From the NCBI RefSeq assembly GCF_009389715.1, contig NW_024067850.1, forward strand, positions 1 through 64,000: 64,000 bases of DNA. The letters run 5' to 3'. Below, piece after piece: positions 52,517-63,400 of the stretch. This DNA comes from Phoenix dactylifera. Its lineage: Eukaryota > Streptophyta > Magnoliopsida > Arecales > Arecaceae. The translations under genes were made by a program, and so were the position numbers. Position 1 is the stretch's first letter, and every line of letters starts with the position of its first letter. The notes under the pieces are model-generated. The model was not told where the DNA came from and searched no databases. It saw nothing but the letters and a program-made list of their open reading frames with translations.

Positions 52517-53935
52517 CCCCTTTTTTTTTGGCAAAGATAGGTATTTCATTCATTGCGAGCATGAATACACCCAATAAAGTCAGAAAATAAACGGTCACGA
52601 AGTGTCCAAGGCAACTCCCCCTCCTCAGCCCATATGGTGCCTTCGGAATGGCTGGCTACGTAGGCAGCCACCCAATCCGCAACCCCATTAGCCTCTCTAA
52701 ATACATGCTTGGCCTAGAAGGCCATCCCATCTCTTACCATTGCTCAGATGGCTCGAAGCAAGGGGGATCCACACCACCACCGCTCGAACCTCCTGGATCC
52801 AACTGATCACTGTAGCTGAGTCACCCTTCAATATGATCGATCTAGCTTGTAACACTTGTCGCGTATAACGAAGGCTCGCCCAACAGCCCGCAGCTCAGCA
52901 CGAGAAACTGAAATATCAAATAATTGGCAGCCGCCAGCTACCACTATCCTGAAGTTCGGTCCCTGATGACAAAATCTGCACCTCCCCTCCTGCTTCCATC
53001 TAAGACAGACTTATCAAAATTGACTTTGAGGAAGCTCGAAGGTGGGGCTCCCAGATAAAGAACACCGTACTTGAGCAGAATAGAAGTCTCAAATGTCCCG
53101 AACTATCAAAGGCCCATGTGATGAGGTAGCATGACTGATCTCCGCCGCTTGTGCCCGAGCACTCGCCACTACGAACCTCAGTGACACATTATGCTCCCCA
53201 AAAGTTTAAGTGTTTCTTGCTAGCCAGATTTGGTATGTTGTACTAGTTGCTCCAATTGCCACTCGACGCATATGAGGGCAGCCCAACCACTGACGGATAG
53301 CCTGTACGAACTGGTCCCTCCGACTGCAAGCATCTTGTGGAGTATCTGTAAGCCGCCAGGTCCCCCTCGCCCTCGAACACTAGAATAACACATGATCCAC
53401 CGTCTCGTCGACACCATACACCTCACACTGTGGAAGAATCCTCAAACCACGTCTACTCAACATCGATCTCGCTGGAAGGCGTCCCCAGACTACCTTCCAT
53501 AAGAATAGTACAATCCTCGGATGAAGTCCGAATCGCCAGATCCAAGCATACTCCAACCCCAGCTCATGATCCCGCCGGAGGACTCGGGAGACATCCCCAC
53601 CCTGATGCTGGTCCTTCACAACGAGGTCCAAACCCAAATGTCCAGTCCCGCACACTCCGGGACCAGAAGTGACCGAACCCGCTCGGCAAGATGCCCTCTG
53701 AACAGCTGGCATAGCCTGGCATCGTCCCACTCCACCCTTCCCAAGCCAAGAAGGTCACTCATCTTCAATCCCTCCTCTGCCTCGACGTTAATCATAGTCA
53801 ACCAACGCCTGAAAGGGAGGGCATCCACCCACGGATCACCGCCATATCGATGCTCCATCTATCGCCGATCAACCATCTGGTGTTCGCTAAAGCAGTTGGT
53901 AGATACCTCTCAATCTCTCGCCACATGAAGAAATA
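52517..53935 (-). mobile_element. 5'-truncated L1-type LINE (zf-RVT and RNase H regions)
   Basis: The longest LINE relic in the window. On the minus strand, from upstream: PWVDALPFRRWLTMINVEA, then MSDLLGLGRVEWDDARLCQLF; a zinc-binding RT-associated (zf-RVT) segment WIWRFGLHPRIVLFLWKVVW, GRLPARSMLSRRGL, then C..YG.DETVDHVLF and a short SVRGRG piece; an RNase H start FLKVNFDKSVLDGS; and its end HVFREANGVADWVAAYVASH, WAEEGELPWTLRDRLFSDFI, GCIHARNE followed by a stop. TTTTTTTTT at 52,521-52,530 is the poly(A) tail. The upstream RT and endonuclease are absent, as is usual for truncated LINEs. A few frame breaks are present. Confidence 0.8.
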
Positions 53936-55366
53936 TTTATACTCACTCTCGGCCACCTCTTAGAATCCACTTGGTCATATTTAGCTGTCATAATCTGACT
54001 CCAAAATCAAATCATGGTCTGTCTTCACCCTCATCACGGCGTCGTCTGCCCTCCCGCACCCAAACAACGATCTACGCTTTGCGACTCGGAAGTCTCACTC
54101 AAGAAATCGCAGGAACGATCCGTCGCGTTCCTCTCGCACTAATTTTCCAAACGCTCGAAGCCTCGAAACGCATCCTTTCAAGAACTGTACCAGGCTGATA
54201 TTTTGGGTACTCCCGACGTCCACAGAGTTGCAACATCTGTCTCGAAACTCGAGCATTTTATCCTTCAAACATCTGCCGAGAAACTTGCATCGTTGAAATG
54301 GAAAGAAATGCCCATCTTTGAGAATGTTTGCAGGCTGGCTTTGTCTTGGATTTCGCTGGCGTCCCATCCAAGGAAAAGCTACACCCCCTCTTAGTTTTAG
54401 ATAATGGCTTGCTTTGAACTTTGGGGCCTGCCTTTGGAATTCCGTTGGGGGCTGGAAGAGCAGGAGAAAGGAATTGACTGCCTTTCGGACTCGAGCTTAT
54501 GACTTAATTAACATGAATCATTAGCCACCCATTTTACCTCATGATTCGTTTATCCTCACCTCCTCGGTAGCGTTCGTGCTGAACGGAACAAAAGGGCCAT
54601 TTTCTTGATTCTTCCAGAGGAGATAGAGAACCGATTTGCCATCTTACCAACTCAATGTCCCTTCAAGGGCTACAAGAATCTCTTGGTTGTCGATGTTTCC
54701 ATGGTTTATTGGGTAAACAAGACACTGGGAAAGGTACGCTTGGGGTATCGGATTCTTAGTTTACATGGTTAAGATTGGATATGCCTTGCTCCCTTTTATT
54801 CTGTTGGCTTGGATATACTTGAAGACTGGTGGTTGGTTTATCACGTCACAACCTCTATCAGGTTGTAACAAAACTATAGCCTAACTCAATTCCCTACGAC
54901 TTCTAAAGTTCCCAAAAAAATTAAGGCAAAAGAAAAAGAGAATAAAAAGAAAAGGCTATTTAGTCTAATTTGCTGTTGGTTTTATTATCAAATATATTTT
55001 CAGAATTCTTTGTGGCGATGCTATAACTCTAATTGTCCCCATGCTGATAGGATTTTTTTAAAAAATTTAAAGTTTAAGCTAAAAATCTGGTACTAGACTA
55101 TTGGTGATATTGAAATGTAGTAAGTGGCACCAAAGAGATATATAACTAGATTTAAGAGCAAGTTGGTATAGGCAGTACCAAAGCCATCAGCATGGAGTTT
55201 ATTACTACAACTACAATCTATGCTATCAAATTTTGGTCCTCCTTTTAGTAGGATTTTTTTTTTTTTTTTACTTATAGACATGCCATAGATTCATATTATA
55301 ACAGGCAGTAGATTTACAAACAAGGCCAACAGTCTAAATAAGAAGTATTGTGCTCCTATCATTTAT

Positions 55367-55368
<2 letters not shown>
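53936..55368. other. Intergenic region, no gene recognised
   Basis: Sequence from 53,980 to 54,400 has some coding look on both strands but no family I can identify; it may be more distant LINE or decayed gene material. The rest is AT-rich spacer with a T run at 55,254-55,269. Confidence 0.4.

Positions 55369-55448
<80 letters not shown>
55369..55448. repeat. (TA)40 microsatellite
   Basis: Eighty bases of uninterrupted TA. Such tracts are highly polymorphic and can be mis-sized in assemblies. Confidence 0.97.
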
Positions 55449-55449
<1 letters not shown>

Positions 55450-57651
55450 CTCTATCAATATCTAGTGAAAAATGAGTTTGTAGATCTTGCTGTTTTCATG
55501 ATGACGATGAAAGGTTGTATGCTATTTATTTTTACATTTCCGGGTTTCATGGATTGGCTTATCTAACAACGCTCTTAAAGTAATTTCAAGCCACTTATTT
55601 GTTAGTGAGAAAACAAGATTTTGGAAATAGTAAGTAGTGCATTTGTTAAAATCACCACACTCATGTGAAACTTTTAATAATGGTTAAAGAGTGCGGAGAC
55701 AGAGTTCGAATTTAGGACCTCTGCTCTGATATCATATTGAAATCACAACTTGTCCCAAAAACTTAAATTGATAAGATGAGGTAGATTTATTCATATATTT
55801 TATATTTTCTTACAATATTAATTCAACCTAAGTTTTATTTGAAGGCATAACTAAATTTCAAATCTTGTTTATCTTAATAAAACTAAATTGGTCTCATATA
55901 TAAACCGCGCAAAGGACATAAAACATTGGGGAAACAAACTTATAGTCATGCGACTAAGAAGCCATTATCACAATAATGTATATCATGTCAACACCACATG
56001 CGACTAAGAAGCCATTTAACGTGTCCCCTCCGCAAAAATCCACCGCCGTGGCAATTGGGCACATTATAAAGTAAAAACCATGATTAAATTCTAATCACGA
56101 ACAACACCAGTCCTAATCAGTCATCAACTTGTCTTAGAATGGATTCTTGTTGATATCGTAAACTTAGGGATCTCGGGCCCATTTTCAGATCAAATGGAAT
56201 CCCGGAACCCAGGCTTCCTCGTTCTTTCGTCATTCTTTCGCGTCACAAGGCTTGGACTTCCCGACCAGGGAAAAGTATCTAATAGCTTATTAAAATCCAC
56301 CGCCAGGTTTTCGGTTCCACCAAGTCTAATCAATTCTAAGATTCCAGAGATCACTTGTAAGTGCAAGAGGAAAAGGCCTAGTTTCACTTCTAAAGTCCGG
56401 GAAATCCGAACCACCTGAGTTTTGGCCGGATCCGGCATCTTAGCGAGATTCTGTGGCTTTTGTGACTATGCACAGTGATAGAAGGATTCTTGTGGGAAAA
56501 TCATACCTTGCACCATGCCGCGGTGCATCATGCCGATCATGCATCTCAATACCTATAGGCTCTATGCACCATAGGCTTGTTCTGGATTGCCGCCCTGCAC
56601 ATCTCATCTCGGTTTGCTTCTGTAGCGCTCTGCTGATATTATGCGCACCATATGGATCGTGATTTCTCGTCCCTGCAGCTATTTTTTTGTTTTCTTTGTC
56701 TACAATTCCACTGCTTCATCAAAATTGAAGTTTTTGATCCAGCCTTCTTCTTTCTTCCTTAGTGCCCACCTTTGATCTGCTGCTATCAGCCCTCATGCCT
56801 CTTGTTATTTGATGCAGCAGCGCATGTTATAGACGAAAAATGAGGTGAGATAGTTAGGGTGGCTCATACCTTGTACCAAGCAGTTTTATGAGCTATTTTT
56901 ACTCAAAAAGAAAAAAGAAAAAGTTGCAAGAGATAAAGCATTGCAAGGCGTAGCTACGTGGGACCCCTTATCTTGGAAAATTTATATGGAAGGAACCTTC
57001 CATTAATTTAAATTAAATTAATGCCCATTCGGTTGCTTTCTTTGCTCTTTGGTGCTACTGATCAAGCTTTTTCTCACAAGCTTTGCGTCTACGTTGGTCT
57101 ATCACTCTTTTCGCTTTTTCCTAGCAGCATAATGGAACTCCATGGTCTCGGGCCAATTTTTAATGGTTTAATTTGGTGAATTGACTTGTTTATTTATCCG
57201 TTTTCTCTCTAATGAGCGCATGCATGCATGCGTCACAGCAGGATAGCATGGAAAGGCGTTACTTGCTCGCATGAGAATTGCCGACGATAATTAATAAACC
57301 CTCCCAAAACTTCTCAAAAGGTAATTTATATTCGGCATTTCTTTATATAAATATTGTGATGAAATGGAGGAAAAGAATGCATAAGACTAATATAATAATC
57401 CGGATTCAAAGACTCCGGTCCAAAATCTTTGCTTGCTGGGTGAAGGGTGTGATCACTGCAAGAAGCCCCAAGCCACCCCTCAGACCAAATGGTTGGACCC
57501 TCCATTCAAGTTCTTATCATGCTAAGAGTTCAAATCTATTCAATTCTAATCACAAGCACCATGATTGACCCATGATTAGTCCCAATGAATCCGTGTTGCA
57601 GTGTCTTCTAGTCCACATAAACGATGGATCGAGTTCGCTTTGAAGCCATTT
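55449..57651. other. Intergenic region, no gene recognised
   Basis: AT-rich spacer with short non-conserved ORFs (for example 56.19-56.44 kb on both strands). No RNA gene or structured repeat was found. Confidence 0.45.
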
Positions 57652-57656
57652 GTTAC

Positions 57657-58229
57657 TGATGGGGGGTAAAATGGATCGTCCTATTTTTCGGCATAAGTCA
57701 CCCAATTTTGGCCAAGCCGAGCTCAGAAGGTCGAGCTAAGGAGGCCAACCCCAGAAGGCCAAGCTCAGAAGGCCGAGCCCAGAAGGCTGAGCTCAGGATG
57801 CCAACTCCAGAAGGCCGACCTTGTCGTCCACATGCTGTGGCCATATCCTACAGCAACCTCACCGCACCATGCTTTGCTTTCTGCTCACGCCACGACATAT
57901 CAACCAGGGACCATGCCTTGCTTTTCTAACCATACCCTGTTACGACTATCAACGCCTTACCTCTCCCAAGGACAGACTGCACCAGGTGGACGCCCCTACA
58001 GGGACTATAAATAGCCCCATTATGTAATGCCAAAATGACTTTTTGGCTAGACCAAATATACCCCACTCTAACTTGAGTGTCGGAGAGCCCTCACCAGAAT
58101 CCCACTGGTGAAGGTTTATGCAAGTACATCGCCGCGTAGGAGCTGGCCCGCGTCCTCTCCTTCCACACTCCGGCAGCTCCTTCGACTCCTCCGGCGTGGT
58201 CACCCTCGGCCCAGATTTGAACCACAACA
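57657..58229 (+). mobile_element. Solo LTR (gypsy-like) with perfect 5-bp target duplication
   Basis: A 573-bp TG...CA segment (TGATGGGG ... CCACAACA) flanked on both sides by GTTAC (57,652-57,656 and 58,230-58,234). Inside are a GA/GGCC-rich tandem of about 14-15-bp AGAAGGCCGAGCTC-like units (57,715-57,825) and a TATAAATAGCCCC core promoter at about 58,004-58,016. No retroviral genes are attached, so it is a solo LTR left by LTR-LTR recombination. Orientation follows the TATA box. The intact TSD suggests modest age. Confidence 0.85.
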
Positions 58230-58234
58230 GTTAC

Positions 58235-59480
58235 AACTCAGAATTTCATCCAAAATGGCTAGCCGGAATGTATTATTTAGGTTGCTTAGTCTTCTATAAG
58301 TATCCAAAATTTTCTCGATGAATAATCGATATGGGACTAAACAAATGTCCGTATAACCCTCACAGATTAATCAAAGATATAGGAGGGTAAGTATTTTGGG
58401 CTTGCATAAAATCTATATCCGTTTTAAGAGATTGGACGGTTGGAGACTTCTGCGTCGAATTAAACACAAACCTCGCATCGGTCTAGTGACTTTAGCGGCC
58501 CGCATGCTGGCCACTTTAGAATAGGAGGCCTAAACCTATGGATCTATGATTGCGTAAGCCGGCCATTGTGAACAAACACGCACAAGATTATTCTAACCTA
58601 TGTTTAATATTCTGACGAACAAGAAAAGCAGTCCTTTTTGGTCACCTACTGCTCGTTTAGCGGCGATCATCATATTCCAGTTTCTTGTCTATCGGGCCCG
58701 CCATATTCTTGTTTGGGAAAAATCCCGGGAGCTTATTCTTCCTCACTTCCGGAATGTAAGGTTTGAACTACCCCATTTGGGGTAAGAAAAACATCCAACC
58801 CACCGTCGAAATTTAATATTCCCAATAAAAGTCCCCATCGATGATTAGGCTCCGCAAATCACTCAAATGAGTAGAAAACACTCCGAAGCCATCTGAGTCA
58901 GAGAATGAGAACAAGAAAGATGTAAGGAAGGAGAATAAAGATCAATTATAATAGAAAATTAAGCTTGTTGAAAGATGAAGGAATCCTTTCTAGATTTTGA
59001 TGGAGTAATAACTTCCCCGAGATTAAAAGAGGGAGAGAGCCAGTTTTGTGACTTCAAAGGATTGCTAGATGATCTCAAATAAACCATGGTTGCTCTTTTT
59101 AGGTGGGCCGGCAAATGACAATAACCAAGGGTTTCGAAGAGTTGGATGGTTGTCTTTAATTGTGGTCCGATCTGAAATCCTATTTCTTGCCAATTGCCAC
59201 ATGATATAGCCAGTATTTTGATACCATCTATATAGTTTCATTTGTATGAAGGTGATGGGCAAGCATATCAGCTTCATGAACACAAGACCAAAAACAAGTG
59301 GGCAACACAAGGACATTCCAAGAGCTAAACTATAATGTACACATCTGTATGTAAATTTAACTAGAATTCATACATCTATGAATATAAGAAGACATGTTTA
59401 TCTACGAGCCAAACTTTGAATTTACATGAGTTAAATCAAAAGTATAATTAGACACTTGGCCTATTTTTCCTGATACATGT
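58235..59480. other. Intergenic spacer
   Basis: No recognised gene. Short ORFs around 58.6-58.8 kb (+) and 59.1-59.3 kb (-) lack family motifs. Confidence 0.45.
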
Positions 59481-59960
59481 CTGTGAACCTTATTTGTTCA
59501 TTTTTGACATGTTTCAATAGGCTCACTTTTAGCCCATTTCTATCCAACTGTAGCGCCATGGAGGACTTACATCAGTATTTCACAGATGTCATGCCAATTG
59601 TGTTGACCAAGAACAAGAACTTAAATCGATGAATTAATAGGGATAAGTATGACAAGATTTCTAAATGCGAGATAAATATGACCGATGGCCAACCAATATT
59701 GTGAATATTATTTGTTCAATTTTATCATAGTTTCGATATGCAAGACCCAATTTTAACCCATTTTGTCCAACTGTAGAGCCATGAAAGGCTTCCTTCAATA
59801 TTTTGCAATTGTCTTGCCAATAATTTCTTGACCAAGAACAAGAACTTAAGCTGATAAATTAATCTGGTTAATGAATTGGGAGGATGACAAAATAAAAGAC
59901 AAGATTTCTAAATGCCATTCCAAGAGTTAATTCTGATCCGATGGTCAATCAATGACTCAT
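59481..59960. repeat. Imperfect tandem duplication, ~218-bp period
   Basis: Copy A (about 59,481-59,698) and copy B (about 59,699-59,960) share in order TATTTGTTCAWTTTT, then TAGCCCATTTCTATCCAACTG / TAACCCATTTTGTCCAACTG, GAGCCATG, CTTGACCAAGAACAAGAACT and GACAAGATTTCTAAATGC. Copy B has a small insertion. No ORF. Confidence 0.8.
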
Positions 59961-60417
59961 TTTTGCATTTGGGAATGAATAATGTCAAAACAAATATCCA
60001 ACAATCACATGAAACCGGATGAGATGCATTTGAAACTGACCCAATATCCTCATGGAAGCCCATAGGCCGAACACCCAATCCCATCCTAACAGAAGAAACC
60101 CATCAAATCCAAACGTGGGTCGTGAAACAAACTCAATCAGAGTTATAAACTACTGAAATATGTGTATTATTCAGATTTAAAATGGGTTGAAATTTATGAG
60201 GATTGTAATCGAAGTCTAAAATCTGGGTCAAGTTGGATTGGATTTGGTGGTCTAGTTTGAAAATATAGGCTAGTTTTGGGCTGGATTGGATTAGGAGCCT
60301 TCAACCTAAAGTTAGTCCAAATTACACCATATTAGTTTAGCTGATCATCTCAGACTAATTCAAACCAAGTTGTACCCTAATGTAAGAGACCTATAATTCA
60401 ATATGTCCATTCACTAA

Positions 60418-61108
60418 TGCTCCGTTTGGTAAATATTTTGAAAAGTTGTTTTAATTTTTCTAAAAAGCTAAAAACAGCTTTTTGAGAGAAGCTCCATTTT
60501 GGATATTTCCGAAAAAGTACTTTTAGGCCCGGTTGAAAATCTATTTTTTTTACCAAAATACCCATGATAAAATATAATAATTACACAAAATGTCTTTTTA
60601 ATAATTGTTTAACCAATTTTATCACCTAGCTAGAAAATTGGTTATATTATGAAAAATTAATTTATACTAATAATTATAATATTTTATATCTTTATTATCG
60701 TATTATACTATAAATATAATATTATATTACATTATATCATAATACACTGATATGTTATGTTAAATAATTTAATATTTTATTAAATTATTATGCTATAGTA
60801 TGCAATATTATATTACTATATTATAATAATATTACATTACATTACAGTAATATTATGCTATATCATATATTTATGTATTAATACATATTATATTTTATTA
60901 TGCTATGTTATGTAATATTATACAATATCCTTTATGGTTATTTTGTCATACCAAAAGTACTTTTTCAATTTGTTTGCCAAATACATAATAAGTGGCACCA
61001 CATTTTAAAAATATAGTTACCAAATAGCAAACAACTTTTTATAAAATCTCTACTTCAGAAAACTCTATTTTCAAAAGATCTACTGCCAACAGCTTTCCAA
61101 ACAGGGCC
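60418..61108 (+). mobile_element. Tourist-like MITE family, copy A
   Basis: 691 bp flanked by TAA on both sides (60,415-60,417; 61,109-61,111). The ends TGCTCCGTTTGG and, inverted, GGCCCTGTTTGG form imperfect TIRs. The interior is AT-rich (AATATTATATTAC words) with AAAAGTACTTTT near the left end. No coding capacity. The 3-bp TAA target duplication fits PIF/Harbinger. Confidence 0.75.
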
Positions 61109-61242
61109 TAAATAGCTCCTTATTTTTCCTCGAGTAATAATATTACCACCGAGCCTAATCTTTGAGAAGTTATATTCTAAACCATATGCACTATCTGCCA
61201 TCATGCTAATCACAACAACTCGTTCATATGGTGGTGTACTAA

Positions 61243-61942
61243 GGCCCTATTTGGGGAAGCTTTTGAAGGGCCAAAAAGCACTTTGTGACCCTCCAAAAGT
61301 ACTTTTAGATAAAATTAGGATGTTTGGTAAAATTTTTAGAAAGTTATTTTAGCTTTTTCAGAAAGCTAAAATAGCTTTTTAGAAGAAGCTCCAAACCGAA
61401 AAGCACTTTTAGAAATTACTGGAAGCTATTTTGAGTTATAATATTTTTTCTTTTTAGGCCAATAACCATAATAAAATAGAATAATTACACAAAATGTCTT
61501 TTTATAAGTTTGAAAAATTAATTTATGCTAATAATTATAATATCTTATATCTTTATTATTGTATTATATTATAAATATAATATTATATTACATCATATCA
61601 TAATATATTGATATGTTATATTAAATTATTATGCTATAGTATACAATGTTATATTACTATATTATAATAATATTACATTATATATTATACTACATCATAT
61701 ATTTATGTATTAATACATAGTATATTTTATTATGCTTTGTTGTATAATACTATGTAACATCTTTTATGGTTATTTTGTTGTACTAAAAGTACTTTCTCAG
61801 TTTGTTTACCAAATACATGTTAAAGTTTCACAGCACTTTAGAAATGTAGTTACCAAACAACAAATAATTTTTATAAAAGCTCTACTTTCAAAAATATTTA
61901 CTTTTAAAAGCTATACTACCAATAACTCCTTTAAACGGAGCC
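61243..61942 (+). mobile_element. Tourist-like MITE family, copy B
   Basis: 700 bp flanked by TAA on both sides (61,240-61,242; 61,943-61,945). Left end GGCCCTATTTGG; right end inverted GGCTCCGTTTAA. It shares the full interior with copy A, 134 bp away, in the same orientation, and with the 22.0-23.4 kb copy in the opposite orientation. It ends about 280 bp before the TFB1 TATA box. Confidence 0.75.
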
Positions 61943-62222
61943 TAAGTGTAGGATCTCAATCTTGGGACCAAGAGCCTTCAATGGTTGCCATGCCACGTGG
62001 CATGAGGAGTTTTGTTTCAACGTGGGCCATGTGAGGCCTTGCGACGACGCAACTGCGAGGTTGACAAGCCTGGTAACAGTGTTGGGCCTCGCAAGTGTTC
62101 CTGCTGTCCGATTGAACAAAGATGGCCATATTAAATTAACGGTCCAGATCAAATACAGGAACTGGCTCCATAGTGGACTCTTGATGCCCCATCGACGCCC
62201 TCTCCTCTCGATCAGCCGACTC

Positions 62223-62230
62223 TATATATA
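62223..62230 (+). promoter_or_regulatory. TATA box of TFB1
   Basis: TATATATA followed by GCCCTTCCCC, 274 bp upstream of the start codon. It predicts a leader of about 240 nt that contains the AAACCCTAG telo-box at 62,345-62,353 and no ATG. Confidence 0.55.
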
Positions 62231-62496
62231 GCCCTTCCCCCGTCCGCCTTTATTCACCTGCGACGACGGAGGGAGCTTCTGTGTCTCCCGTGCCAGCTAC
62301 AGGACTCTGTTCCGGCTCAATCCAGTCTAACCTCTCTTACAGCGAAACCCTAGATTTCCGTCCTTGGTCTCGGATCGGTCGCAGAAGCCACCGAGCCAGC
62401 GCCTCTCTCGTGCCCTAATCTTCGATTGCCTGCCCTCGCTCTCGCTCGCTCCTTCGCCTCGCTCTGTTCCCGTGGATTCCGATCTTGATCGGGGGA

Positions 62497-63004
62497 ATGG
62501 CGGTGATCAACATGGCGGCCAAGTACAAAACGACAGTCAAAGAGCCTGGGACTCCAGGAGTGCTCAGGATGGTGAATGTTCTCTTCATTCTACTCCTTTC
62601 CTCTCTTTCTTGAATTCTTGCTGCTTGGATTGCTACTCTTTCTTGTATTTCTCTCAGATCTTTGATGACTTTGATGTCCTGGTTTATTCTTGATTGGTTT
62701 GGGACTGGTATTAGATTCCTACTTTTCTTTGTCAACAATTTGAAAACTTTTTGCCCGGATCACATTGTAGTAGAAGCTTTAGTGATAATGCCTGGAATCG
62801 GGAGTTTTCTTGAAATAAATGGCGTTTATCGTTTTCTTTTCTGTTGATGGTTGTTGAGAAGTCTACCATTCTTAATTTAATATCCTCTCTTATGCTGTTG
62901 ATCGGTTTTGTCTTTTGGGTTGCAGTCTGAGGACAAATTTATATTCGTTCCTAACGATCCCAGGTCAGCAATGAAGCTTAATGTCAATTTTCGAAACATT
63001 AAAG
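62497..63004 (+). CDS. TFB1: TFIIH subunit 1 (p62/TFB1), first two exons only
   Basis: Core subunit of the general transcription and nucleotide-excision-repair factor TFIIH; its N-terminal PH domain contacts activators, TFIIE and XPG-type repair proteins. Exon 1 is 62,497-62,571 (MAVINMAAKYKTTVKEPGTP, then GVLRM) and exon 2 is 62,926-63,004 (SEDKFIFVPNDPRSAMKLNV, then NFRNIKG), joined in phase 0 by GT/AG. This matches the start of plant TFB1 (AKYKT.VK.PGTPG then FVPNDP...KLNV.FR.IKG). Exon 2 ends in phase 1 (AAA G|GTATCA), so the gene continues, but no further exon is seen before an LTR retrotransposon begins in the intron. Met6 is an alternative start. Whether the rest of the gene follows beyond that element cannot be seen. 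Confidence 0.88.
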
Positions 63005-63400
63005 GTATCAGCTGTTCTATTCTTTTCACTTTGAGAAAAAGAAGTATCCCTTTTCAACATTAATACATTTCTTTCTTTAAATTCTAGCACCCTCTAGATC
63101 TTGAATGCTGATTAATGGCTGAGACACCGAACTGTATCAATTGCATTTACTATTCAGTTCTTCAGACCTTAAAAAAGAAGAACACGGACTGCAGTATACA
63201 GAGATTAAATCAATAAATTCATCAAACAAAGAAACATGTGTTATCTGTTTGTTGAAGGTGAGATCAAAATATTAGAGTTAAACTAGGAATTTAAATGGAC
63301 CTAAGGAGCATTCTCCTATCCGCACACTTCTACACTCCTATTACCGTGACCATGTGGTAAGCCTTTCACCTGATCCCAGCCTCTCGCCAGGCCTCAATGA
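63005..63400 (+). other. TFB1 intron 2 sequence up to the retroelement
   Basis: AT-rich intronic sequence after the GTATCA donor. The left edge of the inserted LTR is not resolved and may fall within this stretch. Confidence 0.5.

Noticed and set aside
55369-55448. (TA)40 tract as an origin or functional element
   Set aside because: A plain dinucleotide microsatellite explains it.
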